From contig JAVEPB010000079.1 of the NCBI GenBank assembly GCA_030922375.1, positions 1 to 51,863 of the forward strand: a stretch of 51,863 bases of DNA, read 5' to 3'. The notes under the pieces are model-generated. The model saw nothing but the letters and a program-made list of their open reading frames with translations. It made no database searches and had not been told where the DNA came from. The position numbers were made by a program, and so were the translations under genes. This document shows positions 35,818 to 43,637 of this stretch, piece after piece (position 1 is the first letter of the stretch; each line of letters starts with the position of its first letter). This DNA comes from a bacterium (GTDB taxonomy: Bacteria; UBA8248).

Positions 35818-37212
35818 TTAATTGGTTGAGGAGTAGCTGCCCCCCTGCCAGTCGTCAATCCCGGTTACGCTACGTAATTTTCCCCCGCTCACGGTGGAGT
35901 ATTGGCCGCTGGCCGTGTTGGTATTGCCTCCGCTGACGGTGGATTCATAGTAACTGGCCGTGTTGTTCCAGCCCCCGGTCACGCTAGAATAATACCCACT
36001 GGCCGTATTCTCTTTCCCCCCGCTAACAGTTGCATAATCACCGGTGGCGCTACCCATATGCCCTCCACAGATACTTGAGTCTTCACCGCTGGCAGTTCCC
36101 TGTTCCCCTCCGCTGATACTGGATGTAACGCCACTGGCTGTGTTGCCCTGACCTCCACTCACGCTGGAATAATAAGCGCTGGCGGTGTTGGATGAGCCCC
36201 CGCTCACACTGGCGCTGACACTGCTGGCGGTGTTGCCGTCGTTGTTCGACGCCACGCCCCCGCCTCCACTCACGCTGGAATAATCCCCGCTGGCAAGGTT
36301 GCCGTCGGCTGAGTTCACGCCACCCCCTCCGCTCACGCTGGAGTAGGTGCCGCTGGCGGTGTTGAAGCGGCCTGCGCTGACGCTGGCACTCAGACCAAGC
36401 GTCGCGCTGTTCGGGTTGGCCGGGTCGCCCGCTCTGTTGGATTCGCCTCCGCTCACGCTGGTGTACCGGCCCAGGGCCTCGTTGTCATAACCCCCGCTAA
36501 CGCTGGAATAGTCCGCGCTGGCGGTATTGGTTCTTCCCCCGCTCACGCTGGAATAGTCCGCGCTTGCGACGTTGCCGTCGGGTGTGTTGGCGCCTCCGCC
36601 TCCGCTCACGCTGGAGGCATATGCGGAGGCCGTATTGTGCATACCTCCGATCACGCTGGAGCCCATTCCAGTGGCGTTGTTGAACAATCCCCCGCTCACG
36701 CTGGAGTGTTCATTGGTTGATTCGTTGTCGAATCCACCGGAAACACTGGCGGCCCTTCCGTCCGCCACATTCCTCATGCCTCCGCTGACGCTGGCCGTGT
36801 TCACCTTGCCCCCGCTCACGGTGGCGGCAATGCCGCTGACGGTGTTCTCCTCGCCCGCGACGAGGCCGCCGTAGCTCGAATAGTTATGTTTCTGGCCGAC
36901 GATGAGGTTGTGCGAGCCGACCCGGCTTGGCGATGCGGGCGCTTCGTTGTAGCCCACCACCAAATTCCCAGTGCCGTTGACGGTCCCGCTTGTGGTTCCC
37001 GAGCCGCTGCGCAGGTGGAGGTTGCAGCCGGTGATGATGAAGTGGGGGCCGGCGAGGCCGTTGATGGTCCCCGTCACCTTGGTCACGCACGAGAGCAGGC
37101 TCTCGAGGGCGGCGAGACGCTGCTCGACTGTGGCCCCGAGGGCCGCCGCCGGGAGCATGAACATCAGAGCCATGACTACCGGGACAATCAGGTGAGAAAT
37201 TCGTTTTCGCAT
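35818..37212 (-). CDS. Secreted protein with about twenty SVSGG-type beta-roll repeats
   Basis: 464 residues. A signal peptide (MRKRISHLIVPVVMALM..., cleavage near residue 26) is followed by a 90-residue lead domain, then from about residue 125 by repeats of 14-20 residues on the pattern [S/T]VSGGxxNTAS(G/A)xYS. The pattern resembles the left-handed beta-roll of YadA-type trimeric adhesin heads (AIGxxAxA). No YadA membrane anchor, coiled-coil stalk or sortase/PEP-CTERM signal is visible; it ends YSSTN. The protein may thus be released, loosely surface-bound or held by an unknown partner. Function unknown. AAAGGAG precedes the ATG, and the DNA repeats make copy-number change likely. Confidence 0.75.
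   Translation of the reverse strand: MRKRISHLIVPVVMALMFMLPAAALGATVEQRLAALESLLSCVTKVTGTINGLAGPHFIITGCNLHLRSGSGTTSGTVNGTGNLVVGYNEAPASPSRVGSHNLIVGQKHNYSSYGGLVAGEENTVSGIAATVSGGKVNTASVSGGMRNVADGRAASVSGGFDNESTNEHSSVSGGLFNNATGMGSSVIGGMHNTASAYASSVSGGGGANTPDGNVASADYSSVSGGRTNTASADYSSVSGGYDNEALGRYTSVSGGESNRAGDPANPNSATLGLSASVSAGRFNTASGTYSSVSGGGGVNSADGNLASGDYSSVSGGGGVASNNDGNTASSVSASVSGGSSNTASAYYSSVSGGQGNTASGVTSSISGGEQGTASGEDSSICGGHMGSATGDYATVSGGKENTASGYYSSVTGGWNNTASYYESTVSGGNTNTASGQYSTVSGGKLRSVTGIDDWQGGSYSSTN
35830..36850 (-). repeat. Tandem array encoding the SVSGG repeats
   Basis: About twenty imperfect units, each with a core close to TCCAGCGTGAGCGG on the minus strand, spaced irregularly by roughly 42 to 75 bases. 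Spacers have both GC-rich and degenerate codons, so the repeats are old, not recent. Confidence 0.7.
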
Positions 37213-37617
37213 GAAGATTCTCCTTTGCCTGGGTGGGTGAGCGGCCCCGCCAAAAAGCGCCCGGGGCCAGGGTCAAGAAAAACGGAAACGAATTACCGGA
37301 TAATTGAATCAAATACCCGTATTTATTGCCGCAATTTTCCCCCGGAACATATCCACGAATTATTCATCAATATTGAAATCAATAGAGGAGGTTTTAAGAG
37401 GTGCCCATTATTATATTTAATCATTATTATGAATTTCGCCAATAATAATTAATGGCGCATTTGTGCCTGCGTTACTTTTTGGACTCTAAGCTCTTAATAG
37501 ATAAAGACCGGAGGAGCGGGGAGAAGGGGCGATCTTCCCCTCACGGGATTTCTATTCGAGGTTCCTGCTTGAGATATCTGTTTGCGGTATTTTTCTTGCG
37601 GTTTTTACTTGAAGTTC
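37213..37617. other. Intergenic region between the repeat protein and the DMT permease
   Basis: About 400 bases, AT-rich between 37290 and 37450. The repeat protein's ribosome-binding site lies at its left edge. I see no gene, no convincing promoter and no terminator for the DMT gene. Around 37545-37615 there is a low-complexity, short-motif stretch with two TTGCGGT copies. Confidence 0.5.
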
Positions 37618-38490
37618 CTACCCGACGAAAAGGACGAGGACGACCACCCCGGCCAGGATGATCGCCGCGCCGATGGAGATTTCCCCGATACGCTCGCGCT
37701 CGCCGAAAAGAACGTAGCCTATCAGCAGGGCGAAGAGGATCTCGGTCTGCTTGACCGCCTCGACGTAGGAGGAGAGCTGGACCCGGTAGGCCTCCCCCTG
37801 GGTGAGGTTCGTCAGGGCGGCGAAGAGCCCGAGCGAGACGAAGCTCTTCCAGAGGCGCGGAATCTGGGCGAAATGTTGGCGCGAGTTTTTCAGCGCGAAG
37901 GGCAGGACGCAAAGTGTCGCGGCAACGTAGGTCCCGAGGGTGGCGAAGGGGACGCTTGAATTGACGATCGCCCATTTGAAGGTGACCACCGAGGGGGCGT
38001 ACATGACGGCCGAGAGGAGGGCGAAGCGCTGGCCCCGGTCGGTGAAGAGGACGCGGATCGGCTCCCAGGGCGATATCCTCGCCCGCGAGATGTTGAGGAA
38101 ATAGACCCCGGCGAGGGTGACGCCGATCCCGGCGAGGCCCGCCGCCGTGGGCGCCTCGCCCAGGGTGAAAAACGAGACCAGGACGAGCCAGATGAGCGAG
38201 GTCCGCCAGAGCGGGATGACCACCGAGATGTTTCCGTAAAGGAGCGCCTTCGAGAGGCACAGCGTCGCCACCGTCTGGCTGAACCCGAAAAGAAAGCAGG
38301 CCCAGTAGAAGTCCGGCCGGACCTCGGGCACGCCGGTTAAAATGACCGCCACGCCCGCGAAGGGAAGCAGAAAAAAGAAGCGCCCGAATACGTTGATGTA
38401 TTCGTCGAGCTCGTGGCCGAGACGCTTCATCACGGCGTTGCGCGACGCCTGAAGCAGACCCGCCGCCAGGGAGAGGGATATCCAGTACAT
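37618..38490 (-). CDS. DMT superfamily (EamA-like) permease
   Basis: 290 residues with about ten hydrophobic helices in two repeated halves, the layout of EamA drug/metabolite transporters. The first half includes LGHELDEYINVFGRFFFLLPFAG. The second ends with AVKQTEILFALLIGYVLFGERERIGEISIGAAIILAGVVVLVLF, the usual EamA C-terminal motif. Substrate unknown. I choose the ATG at 38490 over an upstream GTG, because the 16 extra residues would be encoded by a terminator-like hairpin. It is single and divergent from the MFS genes. Confidence 0.87.
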   Translation of the reverse strand: MYWISLSLAAGLLQASRNAVMKRLGHELDEYINVFGRFFFLLPFAGVAVILTGVPEVRPDFYWACFLFGFSQTVATLCLSKALLYGNISVVIPLWRTSLIWLVLVSFFTLGEAPTAAGLAGIGVTLAGVYFLNISRARISPWEPIRVLFTDRGQRFALLSAVMYAPSVVTFKWAIVNSSVPFATLGTYVAATLCVLPFALKNSRQHFAQIPRLWKSFVSLGLFAALTNLTQGEAYRVQLSSYVEAVKQTEILFALLIGYVLFGERERIGEISIGAAIILAGVVVLVLFVG

Positions 38491-38500
38491 TTCCGGCGCG

Positions 38501-38545
38501 CCCCCGCGAAAAAAAACCGGCGGGGGCCTTCCTGACACCCGCCGG
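38501..38545 (-). promoter_or_regulatory. Possible transcription attenuator before the DMT permease
   Basis: On the minus strand, CCGGCGGG (38545-38538) pairs with CCCGCCGG (38524-38517) and is followed by eight T (38516-38509), an intrinsic terminator placed just 18 bases before the start codon. An alternative 7-bp pairing, CCCCCGC (38526-38520) with GCGGGGG (38507-38501), would use the same arm and break the terminator. These two mutually exclusive hairpins look like a terminator/antiterminator switch; no known riboswitch is recognised upstream. Confidence 0.45.
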
Positions 38546-38662
38546 AGGCTTGTGCTATCTTCGGTGGCGAAAGTATCTCATACGGTCGACCGCTTTTCTA
38601 TTAAACGCGGGCACCGGGCATACAACGGGAGCGCCGGGCGCCGACCCGGAGAGAGGCGATAC

Positions 38663-38788
38663 ATGACCAGGGACGATGTTTTCGTCTTAGGCAACGCAGT
38701 GCGGATGCACTGCCGCCCGGACGGGAAGATTGCCCACCCGCTCCAAGAGAAGCGCATCGAACCCGGCCTTCTCGAAAAATCCGCTTAG
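38663..38788 (+). CDS. Small ORF of 41 residues coupled to the MFS pair
   Basis: ATG at 38663 with GAGAGG about eight bases before it. The product is MTRDDVFVLGNAVRMHCRPD followed by 21 more residues. Its TAG overlaps the GTG start of the first MFS gene (TAGTG), and the MFS gene has no ribosome-binding site of its own, which suggests translational coupling. It matches no family I know. It could be a leader peptide or a real small protein. Confidence 0.5.
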   Translation: MTRDDVFVLGNAVRMHCRPDGKIAHPLQEKRIEPGLLEKSA

Positions 38789-40107
38789 TGACCCAAACGC
38801 CCTCACCCGAAGCGCACGGCGAGGTCCGTCCCGGCCTCTGGTACGGCTGGGTGATCCTCGGGACGGTGTTTATCGTCATGCTAACCCTCATCGGCACGCG
38901 CACCTCGTTCGGCGTTTTCTTCAAGGGGCTCTCGGCGGAGTTCGGCTGGTCGCGCGCCGAGACCTCGGGCGCGTTTTCGATGGGCATGCTCGGCTTCGCC
39001 TTCAGCGCGCCCTTCGTCGGCTGGATACTGGACAAGTGGAGCATCCGCTGGACGATGGCGCTGGGGGTGTCTCTCTTCGGCGCGGGGATGCTCATGGGAT
39101 TTTTCGTGAGCGCTCTTTGGCATATCTACCTGATGTATTTCATCCTCTCGCTGGGCTTCGGGGGAGCGACCCACCTTCCGCAAATTCAGGTCCTCTCGAA
39201 CTGGTTCGTCCGCCGGCGCGGGCTCGCCCTCGGGCTGACTTCCTCGGCGCAGGGAATCGCCTTCACGACGAGCGTCCTCACCTCGGCGCTCATCGCCGGG
39301 CTCGGCTGGCGCCTCACCTATCTGGTCTTCGGCTGTGTGATTCTCCTGGGGACGCTTCCGCTGGCCGCCCTGCTTCTGCGGGACCGGCCCCGGGAAAAAG
39401 GGACGGTCGCCGACGCTCCCTTTCTCGGCGCAGAAGACCTCGGCCCGGAGGAGCCCGACGCGATGTCCGCGACCGAGAGTTCCGCCCACAGTGAAGACGC
39501 GGCGCAGGTCGGGTTTCCCGCAGACCTGATCTTCTCGCTCAGATTCTTTTTACTGTTCGGCCTGTTCGCCGCCATCGCCTACAATTACACCACCCTCGTG
39601 GTTCACCTCGTTCCCCTTGCGACGGACAACGGCTTCTCCACGGCGGAGGGCGCGGCTATCTTCACCCTCTTCGGGGTCTCGGTTTTCGCGGGAAATCTGG
39701 CGAGCAGCATATCGGACAAATACGGGCGAACCGGCACCTATATCACCGGCGCGATGCTGGGGGCGGGGGCCACGCTTCTGCTCGCCGGGGTCGCCGGCGC
39801 GGCGGCGGGGACCCAAATCGTTCTCGGGGCGGGCTTTTCGGGGTTCGCGCTGGGCTTGGTGCGCCCGACCATCGTCGCCATGCTCACCGATCATTTCGCC
39901 GGACCCGGCATTGGCCGGGTGAACGGAACCATGATGATGCTCTTCGCTCTCACGGGCGCGGGAGGCCCGCTGGCCGCGGGCTATCTGTTCGACCGCCTCG
40001 GCGGCTATCTCGAGGCGATGCTCCTGATCGCGGGGATATTTGTCCTGAGCTGCCTTTTCGCCGCCGCGCTGGGGCGGATGAAACCGCTCCACGAGGAGGA
40101 AACCTAG
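38788..40107 (+). CDS. Major facilitator superfamily transporter
   Basis: 439 residues, 12 predicted helices with a central polar loop (about 205-235). The N-terminus has LWYGWVILGTVFIVMLTLIGTRTSFGVFFKGLSAEFGW. Family motif A is APFVGWILDKWSIRWTMALG, and a later SISDKYGRTGTYITGA carries the second-half motif. It resembles the oxalate/formate or monocarboxylate antiporter branch of MFS. Substrate unknown. Translation starts at GTG and seems coupled to the small ORF. The next gene begins directly after its TAG. The two MFS proteins are clearly related, implying an old duplication. Confidence 0.88.
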   Translation: MTQTPSPEAHGEVRPGLWYGWVILGTVFIVMLTLIGTRTSFGVFFKGLSAEFGWSRAETSGAFSMGMLGFAFSAPFVGWILDKWSIRWTMALGVSLFGAGMLMGFFVSALWHIYLMYFILSLGFGGATHLPQIQVLSNWFVRRRGLALGLTSSAQGIAFTTSVLTSALIAGLGWRLTYLVFGCVILLGTLPLAALLLRDRPREKGTVADAPFLGAEDLGPEEPDAMSATESSAHSEDAAQVGFPADLIFSLRFFLLFGLFAAIAYNYTTLVVHLVPLATDNGFSTAEGAAIFTLFGVSVFAGNLASSISDKYGRTGTYITGAMLGAGATLLLAGVAGAAAGTQIVLGAGFSGFALGLVRPTIVAMLTDHFAGPGIGRVNGTMMMLFALTGAGGPLAAGYLFDRLGGYLEAMLLIAGIFVLSCLFAAALGRMKPLHEEET

Positions 40108-41394
40108 ATGGCCGGCTCCCTCGAGGCGCGGATGAAGCCTCGTCTCTGGTACGGCTGGGTGGTGCTGGCGGCCCTATTCGCAGTCATGGCCACCCTGATC
40201 GGGGCGAGAAACTCGCTCGGCTTTTTCTTCAAGGAGATGGCGGGCGAGTTCGGCTGGAACCGCGCCGAGATCTCCGCCGCCTACTCGGCGGGGATGATCG
40301 CCCAGGGGCTCACCTCCCCGCTGGCCGGCTGGATGGGCGACCGGTGGAATCTGAGGTGGACGATATCGGCGGGCGCTCTCGCCGCTGGGGTGGCCCTCCT
40401 GCTCGGGTACTTCATCCGGAGTCTCTGGCATCTTTATTTGATGTACGCCCTCCTCTCGGCGGGCTTCACGATGGCCACCTATGTCCCCCAGGTGCACATC
40501 CTCTCGAACTGGTTCCGCAAGCGGCGCGGCCTGGCGATGGGCATCTCCACCTCGGCCCAGGGGTTCGCCACCGTGCTGACCCTGGCGATGCCCCCTCTTT
40601 TCGGCCTCTTCGGTTGGCGGGGCAGCTACATCGCCCTGGCCCTCTTCATGATTTTCATCATCTTCCCGATATCGGCGGGGCTTTTAAGAGACGACCCCGC
40701 GGAGAAGGACACTGTGCCGGACGCGCCCTTCCTCGCCATGGACGAGCGCATGGCCCTCGCCGCGCGGCGGACGATCACGCTGCCGATGGAGGCGCCCGCC
40801 CCGCCGGGCGTCTGGGAGCGTATTTTCTCGCTGCGCTTTTTCCTGCTCGCAGGAATCTACGGCCTGAATGCCTTTATTTTCGTCGGCACCGTGGTCCACC
40901 TCGTCCCCCACGCGACGGACCAGGGCTTCACCCTCCGCGAGGGGGGGGTGATCTTTTTGCTCTGGGGCGCGTTCATCATGGCGGGAAATTTCGCGAGCGG
41001 CGCATCCGACCGGATCGGGCGGACTCCCACCTACCTGACCGGCGCGGCCCTCGGGGCGGGAGCGGCGATCGCGCTGGGGCTCTTCGGGGAGGGGACCTCG
41101 CCGGCGGTGTTTTACTGGGCGTCGGCGGCCGCGGGCTTCGCGAACGGGTTGATTCGCCCGACGATCTCGGCCCTGGCGGCGGACCATTTCGAGGGCCCCG
41201 GCTTCGGGAAGATGAACGGGGCGGTGATGATGATCTTCAGCGCCTTCGGGGCTGCGGGCGCCTGGTCCACCGGGGCGCTCTACGACGCTTCGGGAAGCTA
41301 CCTCGGCGCGTTTCTGCTGATGGCCGCGATCTTCGTCCTGGGTGGCCTCCTGGCCATCGTGCTGGAGCGGATGCAACCGGCGCGGAGGGAGTGA
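40108..41394 (+). CDS. Major facilitator superfamily transporter (paralogue of the previous gene)
   Basis: 428 residues, same layout as its upstream neighbour: LWYGWVVLAALFAVMATLIGARNSLGFFFKEMAGEFGWNRAEISAAYSAGMIAQG, motif A SPLAGWMGDRWNLRWTISAG, and second-half ASGASDRIGRTPTYLTGA. The ATG follows the upstream TAG with no gap, and GAGGAGGA lies within the end of that gene, so the pair is co-translated. Similarity to the neighbour spans the full length. They might form a heteromeric or functionally divided pair, but the sequence does not show this. Confidence 0.88.
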   Translation: MAGSLEARMKPRLWYGWVVLAALFAVMATLIGARNSLGFFFKEMAGEFGWNRAEISAAYSAGMIAQGLTSPLAGWMGDRWNLRWTISAGALAAGVALLLGYFIRSLWHLYLMYALLSAGFTMATYVPQVHILSNWFRKRRGLAMGISTSAQGFATVLTLAMPPLFGLFGWRGSYIALALFMIFIIFPISAGLLRDDPAEKDTVPDAPFLAMDERMALAARRTITLPMEAPAPPGVWERIFSLRFFLLAGIYGLNAFIFVGTVVHLVPHATDQGFTLREGGVIFLLWGAFIMAGNFASGASDRIGRTPTYLTGAALGAGAAIALGLFGEGTSPAVFYWASAAAGFANGLIRPTISALAADHFEGPGFGKMNGAVMMIFSAFGAAGAWSTGALYDASGSYLGAFLLMAAIFVLGGLLAIVLERMQPARRE

Positions 41395-41396
41395 GG

Positions 41397-41432
41397 AAAT
41401 AAAACGGCGGGGAAGCCCTCGCCTCCCCGCCG
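41397..41432 (-). terminator. Rho-independent terminator of the amidohydrolase genes
   Basis: On the minus strand CGGCGGGGA (41432-41424) pairs with TCCCCGCCG (41413-41405), a 9-bp perfect stem with a 10-base loop, then TTTTATTT (41404-41397). It lies about 95 bases beyond the downstream amidohydrolase's stop and just past the convergent MFS gene, which it may also stop. Confidence 0.75.
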
Positions 41433-41527
41433 GTGAATATCTCGCACGAAAAATCTGCCGCCTCGCCTATCCGGCCTCCCCTGCCCGGCTGGTTACCTAA
41501 CAGGGGCCAGAGTTTTCCTGAGGAAAC

Positions 41528-42535
41528 CTAAAGCTTATAGAGCTTCTTCGCGTTGCCGGTGAGGATTTTCTCCTGGTCGGCTGTGGACAGCCGCGAGAGG
41601 CCGGGGATTTCCTTCGCCGGCTGGTGGTAGCCCATGTCGGCCGGATAATCCGTCCCGTAGAGTATCCGGTCGGCGCCCAGGGTTTTGACGGCGTACTCGA
41701 AGGCGTCGGCGTTGTGGATGATGGTGTCGTAATAAAATTTCCCGAAGTACTGATCGGGCTCGCTCGCGCCTCGCACCTTGGGCTCCTCGCGCTCGCCGTA
41801 GCCGTGCTGCCAGCGACCCCTGATCCAGGGCACGAAGCCGCCCACGTGGGAGAGATAGAACTTGATGTCCGGGAAGCGGTCGAGGACGCCGCCGAAGATG
41901 AGGCTCGCGGCGGCGACGGTGGTGTCGAGCGGATTGCCGATGAAGTTGCGCAGGTAATAGTCCCCGAGCCGCTCGGGGGCGGCCGCCTGACCCTGCGGGT
42001 GGATGAAGATGGGCAGGTCGAGCGAGACAGCCTTCTCCCAGAAAACGTCAAGATCCGGATCGTCGAGGTTGCCCCCGGAGACGTTCCCGGCGATCTGGAC
42101 CCCGATGTGGCCGTTGTTGACGGCGCGCTCGAGCTCGTCGGCCGCCGCTTCCGGGTCCTGGAGGGGGACCTGGGCCATGCATGAAAACCGGTCGGGGTGG
42201 CTCTTCGCCAGCGCCGAGAGGCCGTCGTTGATCGAGGCCGAGATATCTTTGTTCAGTCCGGCGTCGATGGCGTAGAGGGTCATGAACGGGGAGACCGAGA
42301 GGACCTGGCGCTCCACTCCCATCCGCTCCATCGCCTCGAGGCGGATGCCCACGTCGTAGTAGGGCTCGTTGAGCTTGTTCCGGAACTCGCGGTCCTTGCC
42401 GAAAATGGTGGCCCGGAAGGCCATCCACTCCTGTTCGCCCTCGCTGACAATCCTGGCCGCCTCGCCCAGGCGGCCTTTACGGAGGTCCGCGAGAAAATCC
42501 CCGGGCAGGATATGCGTATGCGGATCGATGGCCAT
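41528..42535 (-). CDS. Amidohydrolase family protein (ACMSD/amidohydrolase-2 type)
   Basis: 335 residues. MAIDPHTHILPGDF has the metal-binding DxHxH, LPIFIHPQGQ and FYLSHVGGFVPWIRGRWQHGYG supply further histidines, and RILYGTDYPADMGYH has the catalytic Asp. The group includes 2-amino-3-carboxymuconate-semialdehyde and related decarboxylases, which use a TIM barrel with one zinc. Substrate unknown. GAAAGGAGAA precedes the ATG. The upstream gene is a paralogue 88 bases away with conserved blocks (see findings). Both likely share one transcript. Confidence 0.88.
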   Translation of the reverse strand: MAIDPHTHILPGDFLADLRKGRLGEAARIVSEGEQEWMAFRATIFGKDREFRNKLNEPYYDVGIRLEAMERMGVERQVLSVSPFMTLYAIDAGLNKDISASINDGLSALAKSHPDRFSCMAQVPLQDPEAAADELERAVNNGHIGVQIAGNVSGGNLDDPDLDVFWEKAVSLDLPIFIHPQGQAAAPERLGDYYLRNFIGNPLDTTVAAASLIFGGVLDRFPDIKFYLSHVGGFVPWIRGRWQHGYGEREEPKVRGASEPDQYFGKFYYDTIIHNADAFEYAVKTLGADRILYGTDYPADMGYHQPAKEIPGLSRLSTADQEKILTGNAKKLYKL

Positions 42536-42559
42536 CGGGTTCTCCTTTCGCCGGGCCGC

Positions 42560-42635
42560 AACCTCAAACCTCGGGGCCTCAGAATTTGAGGCCCTGGACC
42601 TAAAAATCTCAGACCTTGAGGCCTCAGACCTTGAG
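42560..42635 (-). repeat. Short CTCAAGGTCTGAG repeats in the amidohydrolase intergenic region
   Basis: On the plus strand CTCAGACCTTGAG occurs at 42608-42620 and again at 42623-42635 (period 15), the second copy including the upstream gene's stop codon. A related 8-bp hairpin, GGGCCTCA/TGAGGCCC, lies at 42574-42594, and a degenerate copy near 42562-42572. They look like a local expansion of the gene's 3' end. Confidence 0.6.
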
Positions 42636-43637
42636 CTTGTAGAGCTTCTTCACGTTGTCGAAGAGCATCTTTTTCTGATCTTTCTTCGAGAACTTCGAGA
42701 GGCCGGGAATCTTCCCCGCCTTCTTCAGGTAGCCCATGTCGAAAGGATAGTCGGTCCCGTAGAGGATGCGGTTCACCCCCAGCGACTTGACGGCGTACTC
42801 GAAGGCGCCGGCGTTGTGGATGATCGTGTCGTAGTAGAATTTTTTGTAGTAGTTCTCGGGCGCCTTCGCCTTGTTCACCTTGGGCTCGAGGCGCTCGCCG
42901 TAGCCGTGCTGCCAGCGGCCCCGGATCCAGGGCACGAAACCGCCCGTGTGCGAGAGCAGGAACTTGATCTTCGGGAACCGGTCGAAGACCCCGCCGAAGA
43001 TGAGGCTCGCGGCGGCGACGGTGGTGTCGAGCGGGTTGCCGATGAAGTTGCGCAGGTAATAATCCTTGAGCCGGTCGTTCACCCCCATGACGTCGATCGG
43101 GTGAATAAAAATGGGCACGTCGAGCTTTTGCGCCATCCGCCAGACCGGGTCGAGCTTCCTGTCGTCGAGGTTGGTCCCGGCGACGTTCGAGCCGATCTGG
43201 GCGCCCAGGTGGCCCGCCTTGACGGCCCGCTGGAGCTCCTTGGCCGCCGCCTTCGGGTCCTGGAGGGGTATCTGGGCCATGCACCGGAACTTGTCCGGGC
43301 GCTCCCCGGCGATCTTGAGCAGCGCCTCGTTCAGCGAGGCCGATAGCTCGCGGTTGAGCCCCTTGTCGAGCGCGTAGTAGGTCATCGGCGGGACCACGGA
43401 GAGAATCTGAATGTCCACGTCCTGTTTTTTCATCCCCTTAAGGCGCAGGCCCACGTCGTAGGTCTCCTTCGGCAACGGGTTCTTGTGGACCCGCTCCTTG
43501 CCCAGAATCTTCGTCCGCGTGACGAGCAGCTCCCAGGGCTTGCCCTTCTCTATCGTCACCGCCCGGCCGAAACGTTTCTTGCGGACATCCTCGATAAAAC
43601 TCTCCGGCGAGATATGGGCATGGGGATCGATAATCAT
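42624..43637 (-). CDS. Amidohydrolase family protein (paralogue of the next gene)
   Basis: 337 residues. MIIDPHAHISPESF has the DxHxH motif, VPIFIHPIDVMGVN and FLLSHTGGFVPWIRGRWQHGYGERLEPKV the further histidines, and NRILYGTDYPFDMGYLKKAG the Asp. CAAGGAGA precedes the ATG at 43637 by eight bases; a longer frame to 43754 adds 39 unconserved residues and is rejected. It resembles its downstream neighbour over the whole length. The substrate is unknown; such pairs are common beside catabolic TPP and nitrilase genes. Confidence 0.88.
   Translation of the reverse strand: MIIDPHAHISPESFIEDVRKKRFGRAVTIEKGKPWELLVTRTKILGKERVHKNPLPKETYDVGLRLKGMKKQDVDIQILSVVPPMTYYALDKGLNRELSASLNEALLKIAGERPDKFRCMAQIPLQDPKAAAKELQRAVKAGHLGAQIGSNVAGTNLDDRKLDPVWRMAQKLDVPIFIHPIDVMGVNDRLKDYYLRNFIGNPLDTTVAAASLIFGGVFDRFPKIKFLLSHTGGFVPWIRGRWQHGYGERLEPKVNKAKAPENYYKKFYYDTIIHNAGAFEYAVKSLGVNRILYGTDYPFDMGYLKKAGKIPGLSKFSKKDQKKMLFDNVKKLYKLKV

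Noticed and set aside
35830..36850. CRISPR array
   Set aside because: The repeats are degenerate, irregularly spaced and in frame with a signal-peptide protein, so they are coding repeats.
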